Origin: Zymobacter sp047495495
GTDB taxonomy: Bacteria; Pseudomonadota; Gammaproteobacteria; Pseudomonadales; Halomonadaceae
Assembly: GCF_047495495.1 (NCBI RefSeq)
Contig: NZ_CP179930.1
Coordinates: 1,488,001 to 1,552,000, forward strand
Direction: 5' to 3'
DNA length: 64,000 nucleotides
Part shown: positions 33,186-41,662 of the stretch, one piece after another
Layout of the letters: the number at the start of each line of letters is the position of its first letter
Numbering within the stretch: position 1 is the first letter of the stretch
Made by a program: the position numbers and the translations under genes
The notes under the pieces: generated by a model
The model's input: only the letters and a program-made list of their open reading frames with translations
The model's database searches: none
Told to the model about the DNA's origin: nothing

Positions 33186-34070
33186 TCAGTCTGCGTACTG
33201 TTTCAGCAGCGCACGGAATCCTTCACCGTATTTCGGGTGCTTGTGTCCGAAGGCCAGAATAGCTTCCAGATAGCCCAGCTGGTGACCACAGTCATACGTC
33301 ATACCGGCCATGCGATAGGCATCGACGCCTTCGCGCTGACGCAGCGTTTCGATAGCGTCTGTCAACTGGATTTCACCACCGGCCCCTGGCTTAGTGTCCT
33401 GCAAAATCTTCAGGATCGAAGCCGGCAGCAGATAGCGCCCGATGACGGCCAACGTAGAAGGTTCTGTTCCCGGCGCCGGCTTTTCGACCACACCTGCCAA
33501 CGGCGCATGCTCGCCTGCGCGAGGTGCTTCACCAGCGATATCCACGATACCGTATTTGTATGCCATATCGCGCGGTACGTCTTCTACCATCAGTTGGGCA
33601 CGGCCGTGTTCATCGAACGCTTGGACCATGCGGCCCAAGTCGTTATTGCCATCGTCGAGGGTGCCCTCAACCAACACGTCTGGCAGCAGCACTGCAAACG
33701 GCTCGTTACCGATGACGGGCTTGGCGCACAGCACGGCGTGCCCCAATCCCAGCGCTTCTGGCTGACGCACACTGATGATCGCAACATCGCTCGGCAGGAT
33801 ATGGCGCAGCTCTTCCAGCAGCTCTGTCTTGCCTTTCGCTTCCAGCTGCGCTTCCAGCTCGAAGTGCTTGTCGAAATGGTTTTCGATGGCCGATTTATTG
33901 GAGTGCGTGACCAGGATGATCTCTTTAATGCCGGCACGAACAGCCTCTTCGACCACGTACTGGATGACAGGGCGATCAACGATCGTGATCATCTCTTTCG
34001 GAATTGCCTTGGAAGCAGGCAAGCAGCGAGTCCCAAATCCGGCCACAGGCAGAACGGCTTTACGAATCAT
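33186..34070 (-). CDS. galU: UTP-glucose-1-phosphate uridylyltransferase
   Basis: Makes UDP-glucose for envelope polysaccharides and osmoprotective sugars. 294 residues. N-terminal nucleotidyltransferase signature AVLPVAGFGTRCLPASKAIPKEM, then DRPVIQYVVEEAV, LGLGHAVLCAKP, FAVLLPDVLVEG, and GVVEKPAPGTEPS. Single gene with its own terminator. One oddity is Cys where many homologues have Phe or Arg in the GTR.LP motif; probably neutral. Confidence 0.96.
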   Translation of the reverse strand: MIRKAVLPVAGFGTRCLPASKAIPKEMITIVDRPVIQYVVEEAVRAGIKEIILVTHSNKSAIENHFDKHFELEAQLEAKGKTELLEELRHILPSDVAIISVRQPEALGLGHAVLCAKPVIGNEPFAVLLPDVLVEGTLDDGNNDLGRMVQAFDEHGRAQLMVEDVPRDMAYKYGIVDIAGEAPRAGEHAPLAGVVEKPAPGTEPSTLAVIGRYLLPASILKILQDTKPGAGGEIQLTDAIETLRQREGVDAYRMAGMTYDCGHQLGYLEAILAFGHKHPKYGEGFRALLKQYAD

Positions 34071-34481
34071 GAAGGTCCCTTTTCTTAGTATCCATATAAA
34101 GCAACGGACATCTGACTGCCCTTTTTACGCTTTATACTCAATAAATAATGGCAAGAACGCGGACTATACCGACAACCTATCCGTTGCGTCTCTATAATCA
34201 TGACATTAGACGGTAAATCGTATTGGCACAACATCTGTTAAACCGCAAAAACGGCCGCGTCTCATTCGTTAACATCACTGCGCATATCGAGTATGCACTA
34301 CAGTGATCCTGTATACTTCGACACATGACCCACTGCTTTTACGTCACAAACGGCATCGTCCTCTACGCCTATCGGGCGACATTCACGTTTGCTACGCTGG
34401 GTTTGCCATCTTCATGCATATTTCGATACGGCGAGTCGTTTTTCGTGCCGTTGAGTTCTGACGCTCTTTCAGGAAGCCCTC
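34071..34481. other. Intergenic region between divergent galU and ubiG
   Basis: 411 bp, GC lower than the genes. It must carry both promoters; T/A-rich candidate -10 elements occur on both strands (for example TATAAA read on the minus strand near 34130), but no full promoter could be fixed. No coding frame, RNA gene or repeat was recognised. Confidence 0.5.
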
Positions 34482-35210
34482 ATGTCCGAAAGCACTTTTT
34501 CCACGACGTCCAATGTCGACCCCCACGAGATCGACAAGTTTGCAGCGCTGGCCGACCGCTGGTGGCGTCGCGACGGCGAGTTCCGTCCTCTGCATGACAT
34601 CAACCCTCTGCGCGTGCGTTTTATTACCGAGGGCTGCGGCAGTTTAAGCGGTCGCCGCATTCTTGATGTCGGCTGCGGCGGCGGCATCCTGAGTGAGGCC
34701 ATGGCACATCAGAGCGCGCATGTCACGGGTATCGATCTGGGAGAAGCCACGATCGGTGCAGCCAAAGCACATGCTGAAGGCCAGCCGCTAGCGTTGGACT
34801 ACCGAGTCGTCAGCGTCGAAGCACTCGCCGAGGAAGCACCGGGCCAGTTCGACGTGGTGACCTGCATGGAAATGCTTGAGCACGTTCCGGATCCGGAAAG
34901 CATCGTGGCCGCCTGCGCGCGACTGGTCAAACCGGACGGTCATCTCTTTTTCAGCACCCTGAACCGCCATCCCAAAGCGTGGCTGTTCGGCATCGTGGCC
35001 GCGGAACGTGTTCTCAAGCTGCTGCCAGCGGGCACACACGACTACCATCGCTTCATTCGCCCAGCCGAACTGGCCCGCTGGGCACGCCAGCATCATCTCG
35101 AAGTGCAGGGATTCAAGGGGCTGAGCTATCAGCCGTTTACCCGTCAGTACAGCCTAGGCGACGACCTGAGCATCAATTACATGATGCACTGCCGCCCGAG
35201 CATTGACTGA
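34482..35210 (+). CDS. ubiG: Ubiquinone biosynthesis O-methyltransferase
   Basis: SAM-dependent methyltransferase performing both O-methylations in ubiquinone synthesis. 242 residues, ATG at 34482 with AGGAAG upstream. N-terminal VDPHEIDKFAALADRWW is UbiG-specific; SAM motif ILDVGCGGGILSEAMA, VVTCMEMLEHVPDP, and the LFFSTLNR and HDYHRFIRP segments follow. Monocistronic, closed by a hairpin at 35234. Confidence 0.97.
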   Translation: MSESTFSTTSNVDPHEIDKFAALADRWWRRDGEFRPLHDINPLRVRFITEGCGSLSGRRILDVGCGGGILSEAMAHQSAHVTGIDLGEATIGAAKAHAEGQPLALDYRVVSVEALAEEAPGQFDVVTCMEMLEHVPDPESIVAACARLVKPDGHLFFSTLNRHPKAWLFGIVAAERVLKLLPAGTHDYHRFIRPAELARWARQHHLEVQGFKGLSYQPFTRQYSLGDDLSINYMMHCRPSID

Positions 35211-35233
35211 CGCTGACTACCGCCCAATACGGG

Positions 35234-35269
35234 CGAAGCCCCGACGCCAAGGTGTGCGACGGGGCTTCG
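35234..35269 (+). terminator. Hairpin after ubiG
   Basis: CGAAGCCCCG / CGGGGCTTCG, perfect 10-bp arms, 16-nt loop, no U-tract. Lies between convergent ubiG and cpoB. Confidence 0.65.
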
Positions 35270-35337
35270 TAACAGGCGGTGCAGCCACGAATGTGGCTGC
35301 CACTTCTTGCGCCTAGCGTAATGGCGGCGGAGTGATA

Positions 35338-36114
35338 CTACCCCGCCACTTTCTTAAGAAACGTATCGGCCAGCCCTGCGGCAGACGACTTCGGGTACTC
35401 CTTCATCACCTGCTGCAGACGTTTCTGCGCATCGTCGACACGTCCCTGACGCGCATTCACCAGCCCAAGCTTATAAAGCGCATCGGCGCGCTTGCTGCTC
35501 TTGGGATAATCGTTGACGACGGTCAAGAACGCTTTCTCAGCCTTGTCCGCTTTACTGCCTTTCAGGTACAGCTCGCCCAACCAATATTGCGCATTAGCGC
35601 ACAGCGGATCATTGGCGTACTGCGTGCTGAACGCTTCGAATGCTGCAATAGCCTGATCGTTCTGATGCGCCTGCACCAGATCGAATGCTTTTTGATAGGC
35701 CTCTTGCGCACCACCTGCTTCGGCACTGCCCTTTGCGCTGTCTGTAGCAGCATCACTCGTCGCAGGCGCAGCGGCATCGCTATTAGCCCCCGCACTATTG
35801 CCGTTCTCCAGCGCTGACAAACGCTGTTCGAGCGCATCATAACGCTGAAGCGATCGCTGCTGCTGGTCGTCCAGCTGGTGCTGAAGCTCTTCTAGCCGCC
35901 CTTGCAGCTGATCGATCGTGGTCTGCTGCGACTGCAGCTGATTGAAAAGCACCATGTTGCCAGAGGCAGCAGGCGTGTTCTGCACGGACACGTTCTGTGC
36001 CTGTGCGGGCGCACTTCCGGCATCCTGTACCGGCGCAGCCACATCATCGGCCCATACGGAAAGTGGGAGCACTAAGGCTCCCACACCGCACAGTCCTTTC
36101 CATAGAGTTTTCAT
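35338..36114 (-). CDS. cpoB: Cell division coordinator CpoB (YbgF)
   Basis: Periplasmic TolA-associated protein that coordinates peptidoglycan synthesis with outer-membrane constriction. 258 residues: signal peptide (1-22, ending SVWA), a coiled-coil trimerisation region at about 55-105 (QLQSQQTTIDQLQGRLEEL), a low-complexity Ala/Ser linker, then tetratricopeptide repeats (about 135-255: YQKAFDLVQAHQNDQAIAAF, YWLGELYLKGSKADKAEKAF, YKLGLVNARQGRVDDAQKRL). Last gene of the tolA-tolB-pal-cpoB run. Confidence 0.95.
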   Translation of the reverse strand: MKTLWKGLCGVGALVLPLSVWADDVAAPVQDAGSAPAQAQNVSVQNTPAASGNMVLFNQLQSQQTTIDQLQGRLEELQHQLDDQQQRSLQRYDALEQRLSALENGNSAGANSDAAAPATSDAATDSAKGSAEAGGAQEAYQKAFDLVQAHQNDQAIAAFEAFSTQYANDPLCANAQYWLGELYLKGSKADKAEKAFLTVVNDYPKSSKRADALYKLGLVNARQGRVDDAQKRLQQVMKEYPKSSAAGLADTFLKKVAG

Positions 36115-36143
36115 AGGTCCGGACTCACATTGGTTGCTGCTGA

Positions 36144-36680
36144 TCAGTAAGCGAATTCAACGCGACGGTTCTGACCATAGCACTGTTCAGTACGTTCGCC
36201 ACAAACCGGACGTTCCTGACCATAGCTGACGACTTCGATCTGACCTGCGTTGACACCCTGTACGGCCAGGTACTGACGAACGGCGTTGGCACGACGTTCA
36301 CCCAGACCCAGATTGTATTCGCGTGTACCGCGGGCGTCAGTGTGGCCCTGCAGAGTGACGTGAGTGCTGGTGTGCGCACGCAGGTAAGCCGCATGGTCGT
36401 TAAGGACAGATTCGAATTCAGGGCGAATGGTATCGCGGTCGAAGTCGAAGTAGATGGTGTTAGTCGTCGGCATCTGGCTGCCAGCAGCAGACAGATCCTG
36501 GCCGGAAACACCGTTGCCGTTCAGACCGTTAGCAGATGCGCCAGAAGAATTGGTCATGTCGGTGTTGGCACCGTTAGCGCCTGCACCGTTGTCCGGTACG
36601 GTGCTGTTGCTGGAACAGCCTGCCAGAGCGGCGATGGAAAACGCAGCAACAAGTGCTTTAGCGTAAGTGGAAACTTGCAT
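36144..36680 (-). CDS. pal: Peptidoglycan-associated lipoprotein Pal
   Basis: Outer-membrane lipoprotein that binds peptidoglycan and TolB. 178 residues. ATG at 36680 is chosen because AAGGAG sits 6 nt before it; an ATG two codons earlier touches the Shine-Dalgarno. Lipobox LAGC at about residue 21 gives the acylated cysteine. OmpA-like domain: IYFDFDRDTIRPEFESVL, LQGHTDARGTREYNLGLGERRANAV, and VSYGQERPVC. Lies 58 bp downstream of tolB. Confidence 0.97.
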   Translation of the reverse strand: MQVSTYAKALVAAFSIAALAGCSSNSTVPDNGAGANGANTDMTNSSGASANGLNGNGVSGQDLSAAGSQMPTTNTIYFDFDRDTIRPEFESVLNDHAAYLRAHTSTHVTLQGHTDARGTREYNLGLGERRANAVRQYLAVQGVNAGQIEVVSYGQERPVCGERTEQCYGQNRRVEFAY

Positions 36681-36738
36681 GGTCATCTCCTTATGAGAAA
36701 TACCGAAGACAGCGTTATGACTGTCGTTAGTTCACTGA

Positions 36739-38034
36739 TCAGTCGAGAAACGGCGACCACGCCGGCTCTCGTACGTTTCCTTCCGCCGAGGGAATGGCAA
36801 AGGATGCCCGCCCGTCGGCAGATACTGCATTCAACTCGCCTCGTGCACCTTTCTGTGTGGCATATACCACGATGGTGCCGTTGGGCGCAACGGCAGGCGC
36901 TTCATCCCAGACGGTATTCGTCATAACGGATAAGCGTCCTGACGCAACATCTTGACGTGCAACCTGAAAACCCTGATTGGAGCGCGTCACCAGATAGATA
37001 TTACGGCCGTCAGGTGAGTAATGACCACCTGCATTGTAGCGATTGGTGAATGTCATACGCTGAGCACTACCTGTCGCAAGGTCCATGCGGTAGAGCTGAG
37101 GTTGACCACCTTTGTCGGAAGTATAGATCAGTGATTTACCGTCGGGGCTGAAATCTGGTTCGGTATTGATCGCACGATCCTGCGTCAATCGTTTCAGGTT
37201 GCGCGTCGCCAGATCCATCAGATAGATGTCTGGTGTACCGTCTTTCGACAGCGCCATGGCTAGGCTGCGTCCATCCGGTGACCATGATGGTGCACCATTG
37301 ATGCCGACGAAACTGGCCAGCTTGAGGCGACGCCCGGTCGCCAGCTCCTGAACGTAGATCGCAGGACGCTTGTCTTCAAAGGAGACATACGCCAGCTTGC
37401 GCCCATCCGGTGACCATGACGGCGACAAAATTGGTTCGCTAGAGGTTAGTACCTCCTGCGGCCCATAGCCGTCTTGGTCGGAAATATAGAGACCAAAGTG
37501 CTGATTGTTGCCCAGTCCTTGAGCCGTCACGTATGCCAGCTTGGTGCGGAAGGCCCCTTTGGTCCCGGTAATGCGTTCGAAAACACGGTCAGCGATGTAG
37601 TGTGCCCCTTGGCGCAGCTGCGCTTGGGTGCCCGCCACGGTGACGGCCTCCGACAGCCAGCGTTCATGGGTTGCCACATCGTACAGTTCATACTGCAGGC
37701 GATAACCTCCAGCAACGGCTTCCGCACGCCCGATGACCAGATAGCGCGCCTTGAGCTGCTGCCAGACACCGTAGTCCACGGTAGAACCCACAGCAGGTGC
37801 GGGCAGCAATGAAGACTCGCTTAGAGGGGCCAGTGCGCCGCTGTTGCGAAGATCCGCAGCCACGATCTGACTGACGGGCTGAGGAAGAGACGCCTGCCCT
37901 TGAAAAGGGGTCACGGCAATGGGAATGGCCTGATCGTTGGCGTGCGTGATCTGGATCGTCAGCGCCGCCTGCGATGGTGCCGACAGGCACATGGCAACCA
38001 GCGAGCCAACGGCCGCCGCCAGCAACCGTTTCAT
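36739..38034 (-). CDS. tolB: Tol-Pal system beta-propeller protein TolB
   Basis: Periplasmic propeller that shuttles between Pal and TolA during cell constriction. 431 residues from ATG at 38034; the longer reading to 38109 lacks family support. Signal peptide about 1-22 (ending SAPSQA). An N-terminal alpha/beta domain is followed by propeller repeats with recurrent SPDG motifs (SWSPDGRKLAYVS, SWSPDGRSLAMAL, DFSPDGKSLIYTS, HYSPDGRNIYLVT). Follows tolA after 162 bp. Confidence 0.97.
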   Translation of the reverse strand: MKRLLAAAVGSLVAMCLSAPSQAALTIQITHANDQAIPIAVTPFQGQASLPQPVSQIVAADLRNSGALAPLSESSLLPAPAVGSTVDYGVWQQLKARYLVIGRAEAVAGGYRLQYELYDVATHERWLSEAVTVAGTQAQLRQGAHYIADRVFERITGTKGAFRTKLAYVTAQGLGNNQHFGLYISDQDGYGPQEVLTSSEPILSPSWSPDGRKLAYVSFEDKRPAIYVQELATGRRLKLASFVGINGAPSWSPDGRSLAMALSKDGTPDIYLMDLATRNLKRLTQDRAINTEPDFSPDGKSLIYTSDKGGQPQLYRMDLATGSAQRMTFTNRYNAGGHYSPDGRNIYLVTRSNQGFQVARQDVASGRLSVMTNTVWDEAPAVAPNGTIVVYATQKGARGELNAVSADGRASFAIPSAEGNVREPAWSPFLD

Positions 38035-38196
38035 TCCCGTTCTCCCACGAAGTGTGACTGCCGCTGAGCTGGGCTCAGAAGGCGCCACACCAAAGCTATT
38101 CGATATCATGCCTGATGCACTCCTTTGCCTCGACTGATGATAGTGTGCCTCATCACGTTTTGTACAAATCCTTGCTCAGAAAGTACCAACGAACAC

Positions 38197-39390
38197 TTAT
38201 TGCCCTTTGGCATCCGGCTTGAATTCCAACGTAAGCTGTTGAAACTGTTTCTGAACTGCAGCAGGCTGCTGTGCCAGCTCGGAGAACGGCGCAGCCTGAT
38301 GTACGGCCTGTATCGCATTGCGGTCGAACGTTTCGTTGCCACTGCTGCGCGACACACTGACATCTTTCAGCTCACCCGTCGATGGCACCAATTTGATGGA
38401 AAGCTGCACGGTCAGCCCAGCGGGCTCGTTAGGCAAGTGGTACCAGTTCTGCTCAACCGCTTTGTGGATCAGCGCCTGCATACCGTTTACGGCCTGGGCC
38501 GCTTGTTGGGCATTCTGACGCGTCTTCTGCTCTTGGCCTACGCCATCATCCGTAGCTGCCGCGGCAGCGGCCGCCTCAGCAAATTTCTTGCGTCGAGCAG
38601 CGTCAGCATCGGCCTTGGCTTTTTCCTGTGCCGCTTTCTCAGCTTTCGCCTTAGCATCGGCATCGGCCTTGGCTTTTTCCTGCGCCGCTTTCTCAGCCTT
38701 CGCCTTAGCGTCAGCATCCGCCTTAGCTTTTTCCTGCGCCGCTTTTTCAGCCTTCGCCTTAGCGTCAGCATCCGCCTTAGCTTTTTCCTGCGCTGCTTTT
38801 TCAGCCTTCGCCTTAGCGTCAGCATCCGCCTTAGCTTTTTCCTGTGCCGCTTTCTCAGCCTGAGCTTTAGCCTCAGCATCGGCCTTAGCTTTTTCCTGTG
38901 CCGCTTTCTCAGCCTGAGCTTTAGCCTCAGCATCGGCCTTAGCTTTTTCCTGCGCCGCTTTCTCAGCCTGAGCTTTAGCCTCAGCATCGGCCTTAGCTTT
39001 TTCCTGCGCCGCTTTCTCAGCCTGAGCTTTAGCCTCGGCATCGGCCTTAGCTTTTTCCTGTGCCGCTTTTTCAGCGTCAACGTTTACTTCAGGCTGAGCC
39101 ACGGCAGGGGCTTCTGGCGCATCATTCGCCTCTGCCGCTTTGGGGGCAGGAGACGGTGTTTTCTTGCGAGCATTGGGTGCCGCCTGTGAAGCAGGCGCAC
39201 TCCGATCGGGCTGCGGCACACCGCTATCGACACCTACCAGCGTAGCTTGTACCAGTGGCTGCGGTGGCTCAGCATCCGATGAAAAATTCCAGTGAACGGC
39301 CAGTGCGGTGAAAAGAGCACCGTGCAGTCCCAGCGCCAACAGAATCGGCACACCCAGTCCTGAGCGGCCTGTAGAACGTCTGTCCTTCAT
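38197..39390 (-). CDS. tolA: Tol-Pal system protein TolA, with 54-bp tandem repeats
   Basis: Inner-membrane-anchored protein whose helical rod spans the periplasm, linking the TolQR motor to TolB-Pal. 397 residues from ATG at 39390, AAGGA about 7 nt upstream. One membrane segment (about 14-33), Pro/Ala-rich linker, an Ala/Lys/Glu-rich rod (107-264) made of nine near-identical 18-residue units, and a conserved C-terminal domain (QNWYHLPNEPAGL, SGNETFDRNAIQAV). The TolQ and TolR genes that normally lie directly upstream are absent here, so its motor must be encoded elsewhere or be missing. Confidence 0.96.
   Translation of the reverse strand: MKDRRSTGRSGLGVPILLALGLHGALFTALAVHWNFSSDAEPPQPLVQATLVGVDSGVPQPDRSAPASQAAPNARKKTPSPAPKAAEANDAPEAPAVAQPEVNVDAEKAAQEKAKADAEAKAQAEKAAQEKAKADAEAKAQAEKAAQEKAKADAEAKAQAEKAAQEKAKADAEAKAQAEKAAQEKAKADADAKAKAEKAAQEKAKADADAKAKAEKAAQEKAKADADAKAKAEKAAQEKAKADADAKAKAEKAAQEKAKADADAARRKKFAEAAAAAAATDDGVGQEQKTRQNAQQAAQAVNGMQALIHKAVEQNWYHLPNEPAGLTVQLSIKLVPSTGELKDVSVSRSSGNETFDRNAIQAVHQAAPFSELAQQPAAVQKQFQQLTLEFKPDAKGQ
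38599..39072 (-). repeat. 54-bp tandem repeats inside tolA
   Basis: Nine copies of an 18-codon unit starting EKAAQEKAKADA, the last incomplete. The first four end EAKAQA, the next four DAKAKA, showing two recent expansion blocks. The DNA copies are close to identical, so length variation by recombination is likely, always in frame. Confidence 0.93.
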
Positions 39391-39465
39391 TTCCGAGTCC
39401 TTCGTACACGGCCTGTCATCCATTCGATAGCCCCTACAATAGCCGCATTCCTGACTGCAGATCGA

Positions 39466-39594
39466 CTACAGCCATAAAAATCGTAGCGCATACAACGGAC
39501 TCGTGACATGGCAGCGATAGGTATCATGGTAGTCGTGCAGAGCATAGCCGCACCAGCCCAGCATATGTGAAATAATGAAGAACGCAAAACGCAT
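39466..39594 (-). CDS. Possible 42-residue ORF upstream of tolA, unknown
   Basis: ATG at 39594 with TTAGGA a few bases upstream; the peptide starts MRFAFFIISHMLGWCGYAL, so it has a hydrophobic N-terminus, and ends at TAG 39466. A 70-residue frame starting 5 bp earlier overlaps it in another register. It is not recognisable as a tolR or tolQ fragment. Weak evidence; may be chance. Confidence 0.25.
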   Translation of the reverse strand: MRFAFFIISHMLGWCGYALHDYHDTYRCHVTSPLYALRFLWL

Positions 39595-39980
39595 TTCATC
39601 CTAAATTGCTGTTAATCATGCGCTTTCAGAAGTCTTTCTGAAAAGACAGTTGTCTCAATGTGACCATATTGTGAGAAATTGCTCACAAAAATAGCTCGTC
39701 TAGCGGGATGAGCAGCAAAGAGAAGCCGATACCATAATGACCGAAAGAGGTTCGCTGTAACGCTAAGGTGCATCACCAAAGAATAATGGCGATAGCCTAG
39801 ACCTCATACTGGTATCGTGCGCGCCAGAGCACAGCAGCATGCAACCAATGCGAACATCACTCACCATTCCAGTACACGCACTACCTTGACGCTCCCACCC
39901 ATGCTAGACATGCCTTTGATTGGCGATAGACACAAATGTTCACTACCCACAACACGGGAAAATGCTTAACACTTCACATG

Positions 39981-40083
39981 CGTGTGCTGCGTGTGCTGCG
40001 TGTGCTGCGTGTGCTGCGTGTGCTGCGTGTGCTGCGTGTGCTGCGTGTGCTGCGTGTGCTGCGTGTGCTGCGTGTGCTGCGTG
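39981..40083 (+). repeat. Tandem 9-bp array (CGTGTGCTG)n
   Basis: Eleven perfect copies of CGTGTGCTG plus 4 bases. Multiples of three keep both overlapping frames open (Cys-Ala-Ala on plus, Ala-His-Ala on minus), which is why ORFs appear here; neither has a credible start context. Expected to be copy-number variable. Confidence 0.97.
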
Positions 40084-40336
40084 CACGATGATAGCCTTTA
40101 AAGGCAAGCGCAAGTATTTCATCGTAATACCATGAAAATCAGACAACTCCATTTACAATATCAGTTATAATTACATCACAATATCGTCTCGCCCCATTAT
40201 TTCCATACCCATTCACTTTCTATTGACACCAAAACAATATTCAATTTATATCCTTTGTAAAATAATCATTATTATTTATCGCAATATAGGTATTATAATC
40301 AACCTACCCTACATTTTTCATGTATAGCATTACCGC

Positions 40337-40474
<138 letters not shown>

Positions 40475-40746
40475 ATATTTCACTCATCATTGATAAAATA
40501 AAACGTTAGTCATGAAAAATTTAAACCACCCAATGCATCTCAATTATATTTCATTATTATGGCGTAAAATATACGAAGAGATAGTCCTCTCCATAGAGGG
40601 TATCAACGATTTCCAGCAGCATTATTATGGATAAAAATGATCATTATTATCGTAGTATTCAAAGACGTTCCATCACCCCATTATCAATCCTAAAATACAG
40701 AACGCCAATCAGGGAGTGATTCTCAGAAAAATAACAATAAGAGAAC

Positions 40747-41142
40747 TTAGTCGGCAGGTAAGGCACAGTTCACGACCTCTTCAGGGCAGTTCTGCATCGC
40801 GTCAAGCGCAGCCGCTCGCTGACGAGAAGCCCCCGCAAGACAGTCGGCATAACTCATGGCATAGAGGGAGCCACCACGCCCGGCATAGGACTGAAACTGG
40901 CAGTCAGCTTCTTGATACGCACGCCAGCGCTGCTGGGCCGTTTCAAGCAACTGGCGCTGGGCTGCATCAGAGGTATGCTTCAGCACCGCTGAATAGGAAG
41001 CGTCCAAGGTGGTTTCTGCTTGGCGATAGTCAGCATAGGCACAGGCATTCATTTCAGCCTGAGTTTGAGCATCAGCGCACTCGAGCGCTTCAACCGAGTG
41101 CAGCGGCATGAGAACCAGCAGTGCAACAGCAAGTGCCTTCAT
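40747..41142 (-). CDS. Exported LprI-like (DUF1311) lysozyme-inhibitor family protein
   Basis: 131 residues from ATG at 41142; a reading back to 41181 adds a non-signal leader. Signal peptide KALAVALLVLMPLHSVEA, then the family pattern: ECADAQTQAEMNACAYADYRQAETTLDASY, LLETAQQRWRAYQEADCQFQ and GGSLYAMSYADCLAGASRQRAAAL, with six cysteines. Related proteins such as mycobacterial LprI inhibit lysozyme. It is the second LprI-like protein in the window (the other is the probable immunity protein at 19314) and stands between ybgC and the repeat-rich gap, where tolQ would be. Confidence 0.8.
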   Translation of the reverse strand: MKALAVALLVLMPLHSVEALECADAQTQAEMNACAYADYRQAETTLDASYSAVLKHTSDAAQRQLLETAQQRWRAYQEADCQFQSYAGRGGSLYAMSYADCLAGASRQRAAALDAMQNCPEEVVNCALPAD

Positions 41143-41257
41143 TGGAAACACCTTCCACACGGGTTGCGCAACGCCACTCAACCGTCAACCGGCGATAAAA
41201 ATGACTATTGCCACCTTACTACCGACACTGCCAGACGATGTCAACTACAGCAGAACG

Positions 41258-41662
41258 CTATGCGGAAGGGGCAACGATAGCCTGAAAGTGGTCGGGAAGC
41301 CGCATGGGACGCTGGGTGTCTGCGCTAACACAGGCAACATGCACCTGCCCTTCGCACAGGCATTCGCCGTCTTTTAACACTCGCTGCGTGAAGGTAATGC
41401 GTGTGCGCTGACAGGCCGTGACGGAGGTTTCGACCACAAGCTGATCATCAAGCATGGCCGGTCGCAGATAGCGACATTCCAGTCGGCTAACGACCAGCTG
41501 TACCCCTTGTGCCAGAAGCTCACCCTGCTGAAGATTCAGGTCCCGCAACCATTCCGTACGCCCACGTTCCATAAAGCGCAGGTAGTTGGCATAGAACACA
41601 ATACCGCCCGCATCGGTATCTTCGATGTACACCCGAATCGGGCATTCGTTGACATGGCTCAT
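41258..41662 (-). CDS. ybgC: Tol-Pal-associated acyl-CoA thioesterase
   Basis: Hot-dog-fold thioesterase that hydrolyses short- or long-chain acyl-CoA and is encoded with the Tol-Pal system. 134 residues. Motif YIEDTDAGGIVFYANYLRFMERGRTEWL contains the catalytic Asp. The start overlaps the ruvB stop by one base (TGATG), so it is coupled to ruvB. In relatives tolQ follows at once; here the next gene is an LprI-like one. Confidence 0.95.
   Translation of the reverse strand: MSHVNECPIRVYIEDTDAGGIVFYANYLRFMERGRTEWLRDLNLQQGELLAQGVQLVVSRLECRYLRPAMLDDQLVVETSVTACQRTRITFTQRVLKDGECLCEGQVHVACVSADTQRPMRLPDHFQAIVAPSA

Noticed and set aside
39920..40152. Cys-Ala-Ala (plus) and Ala-His-Ala (minus) repeat proteins
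   Set aside because: Both come from the 9-bp array staying open in every register; no start context.
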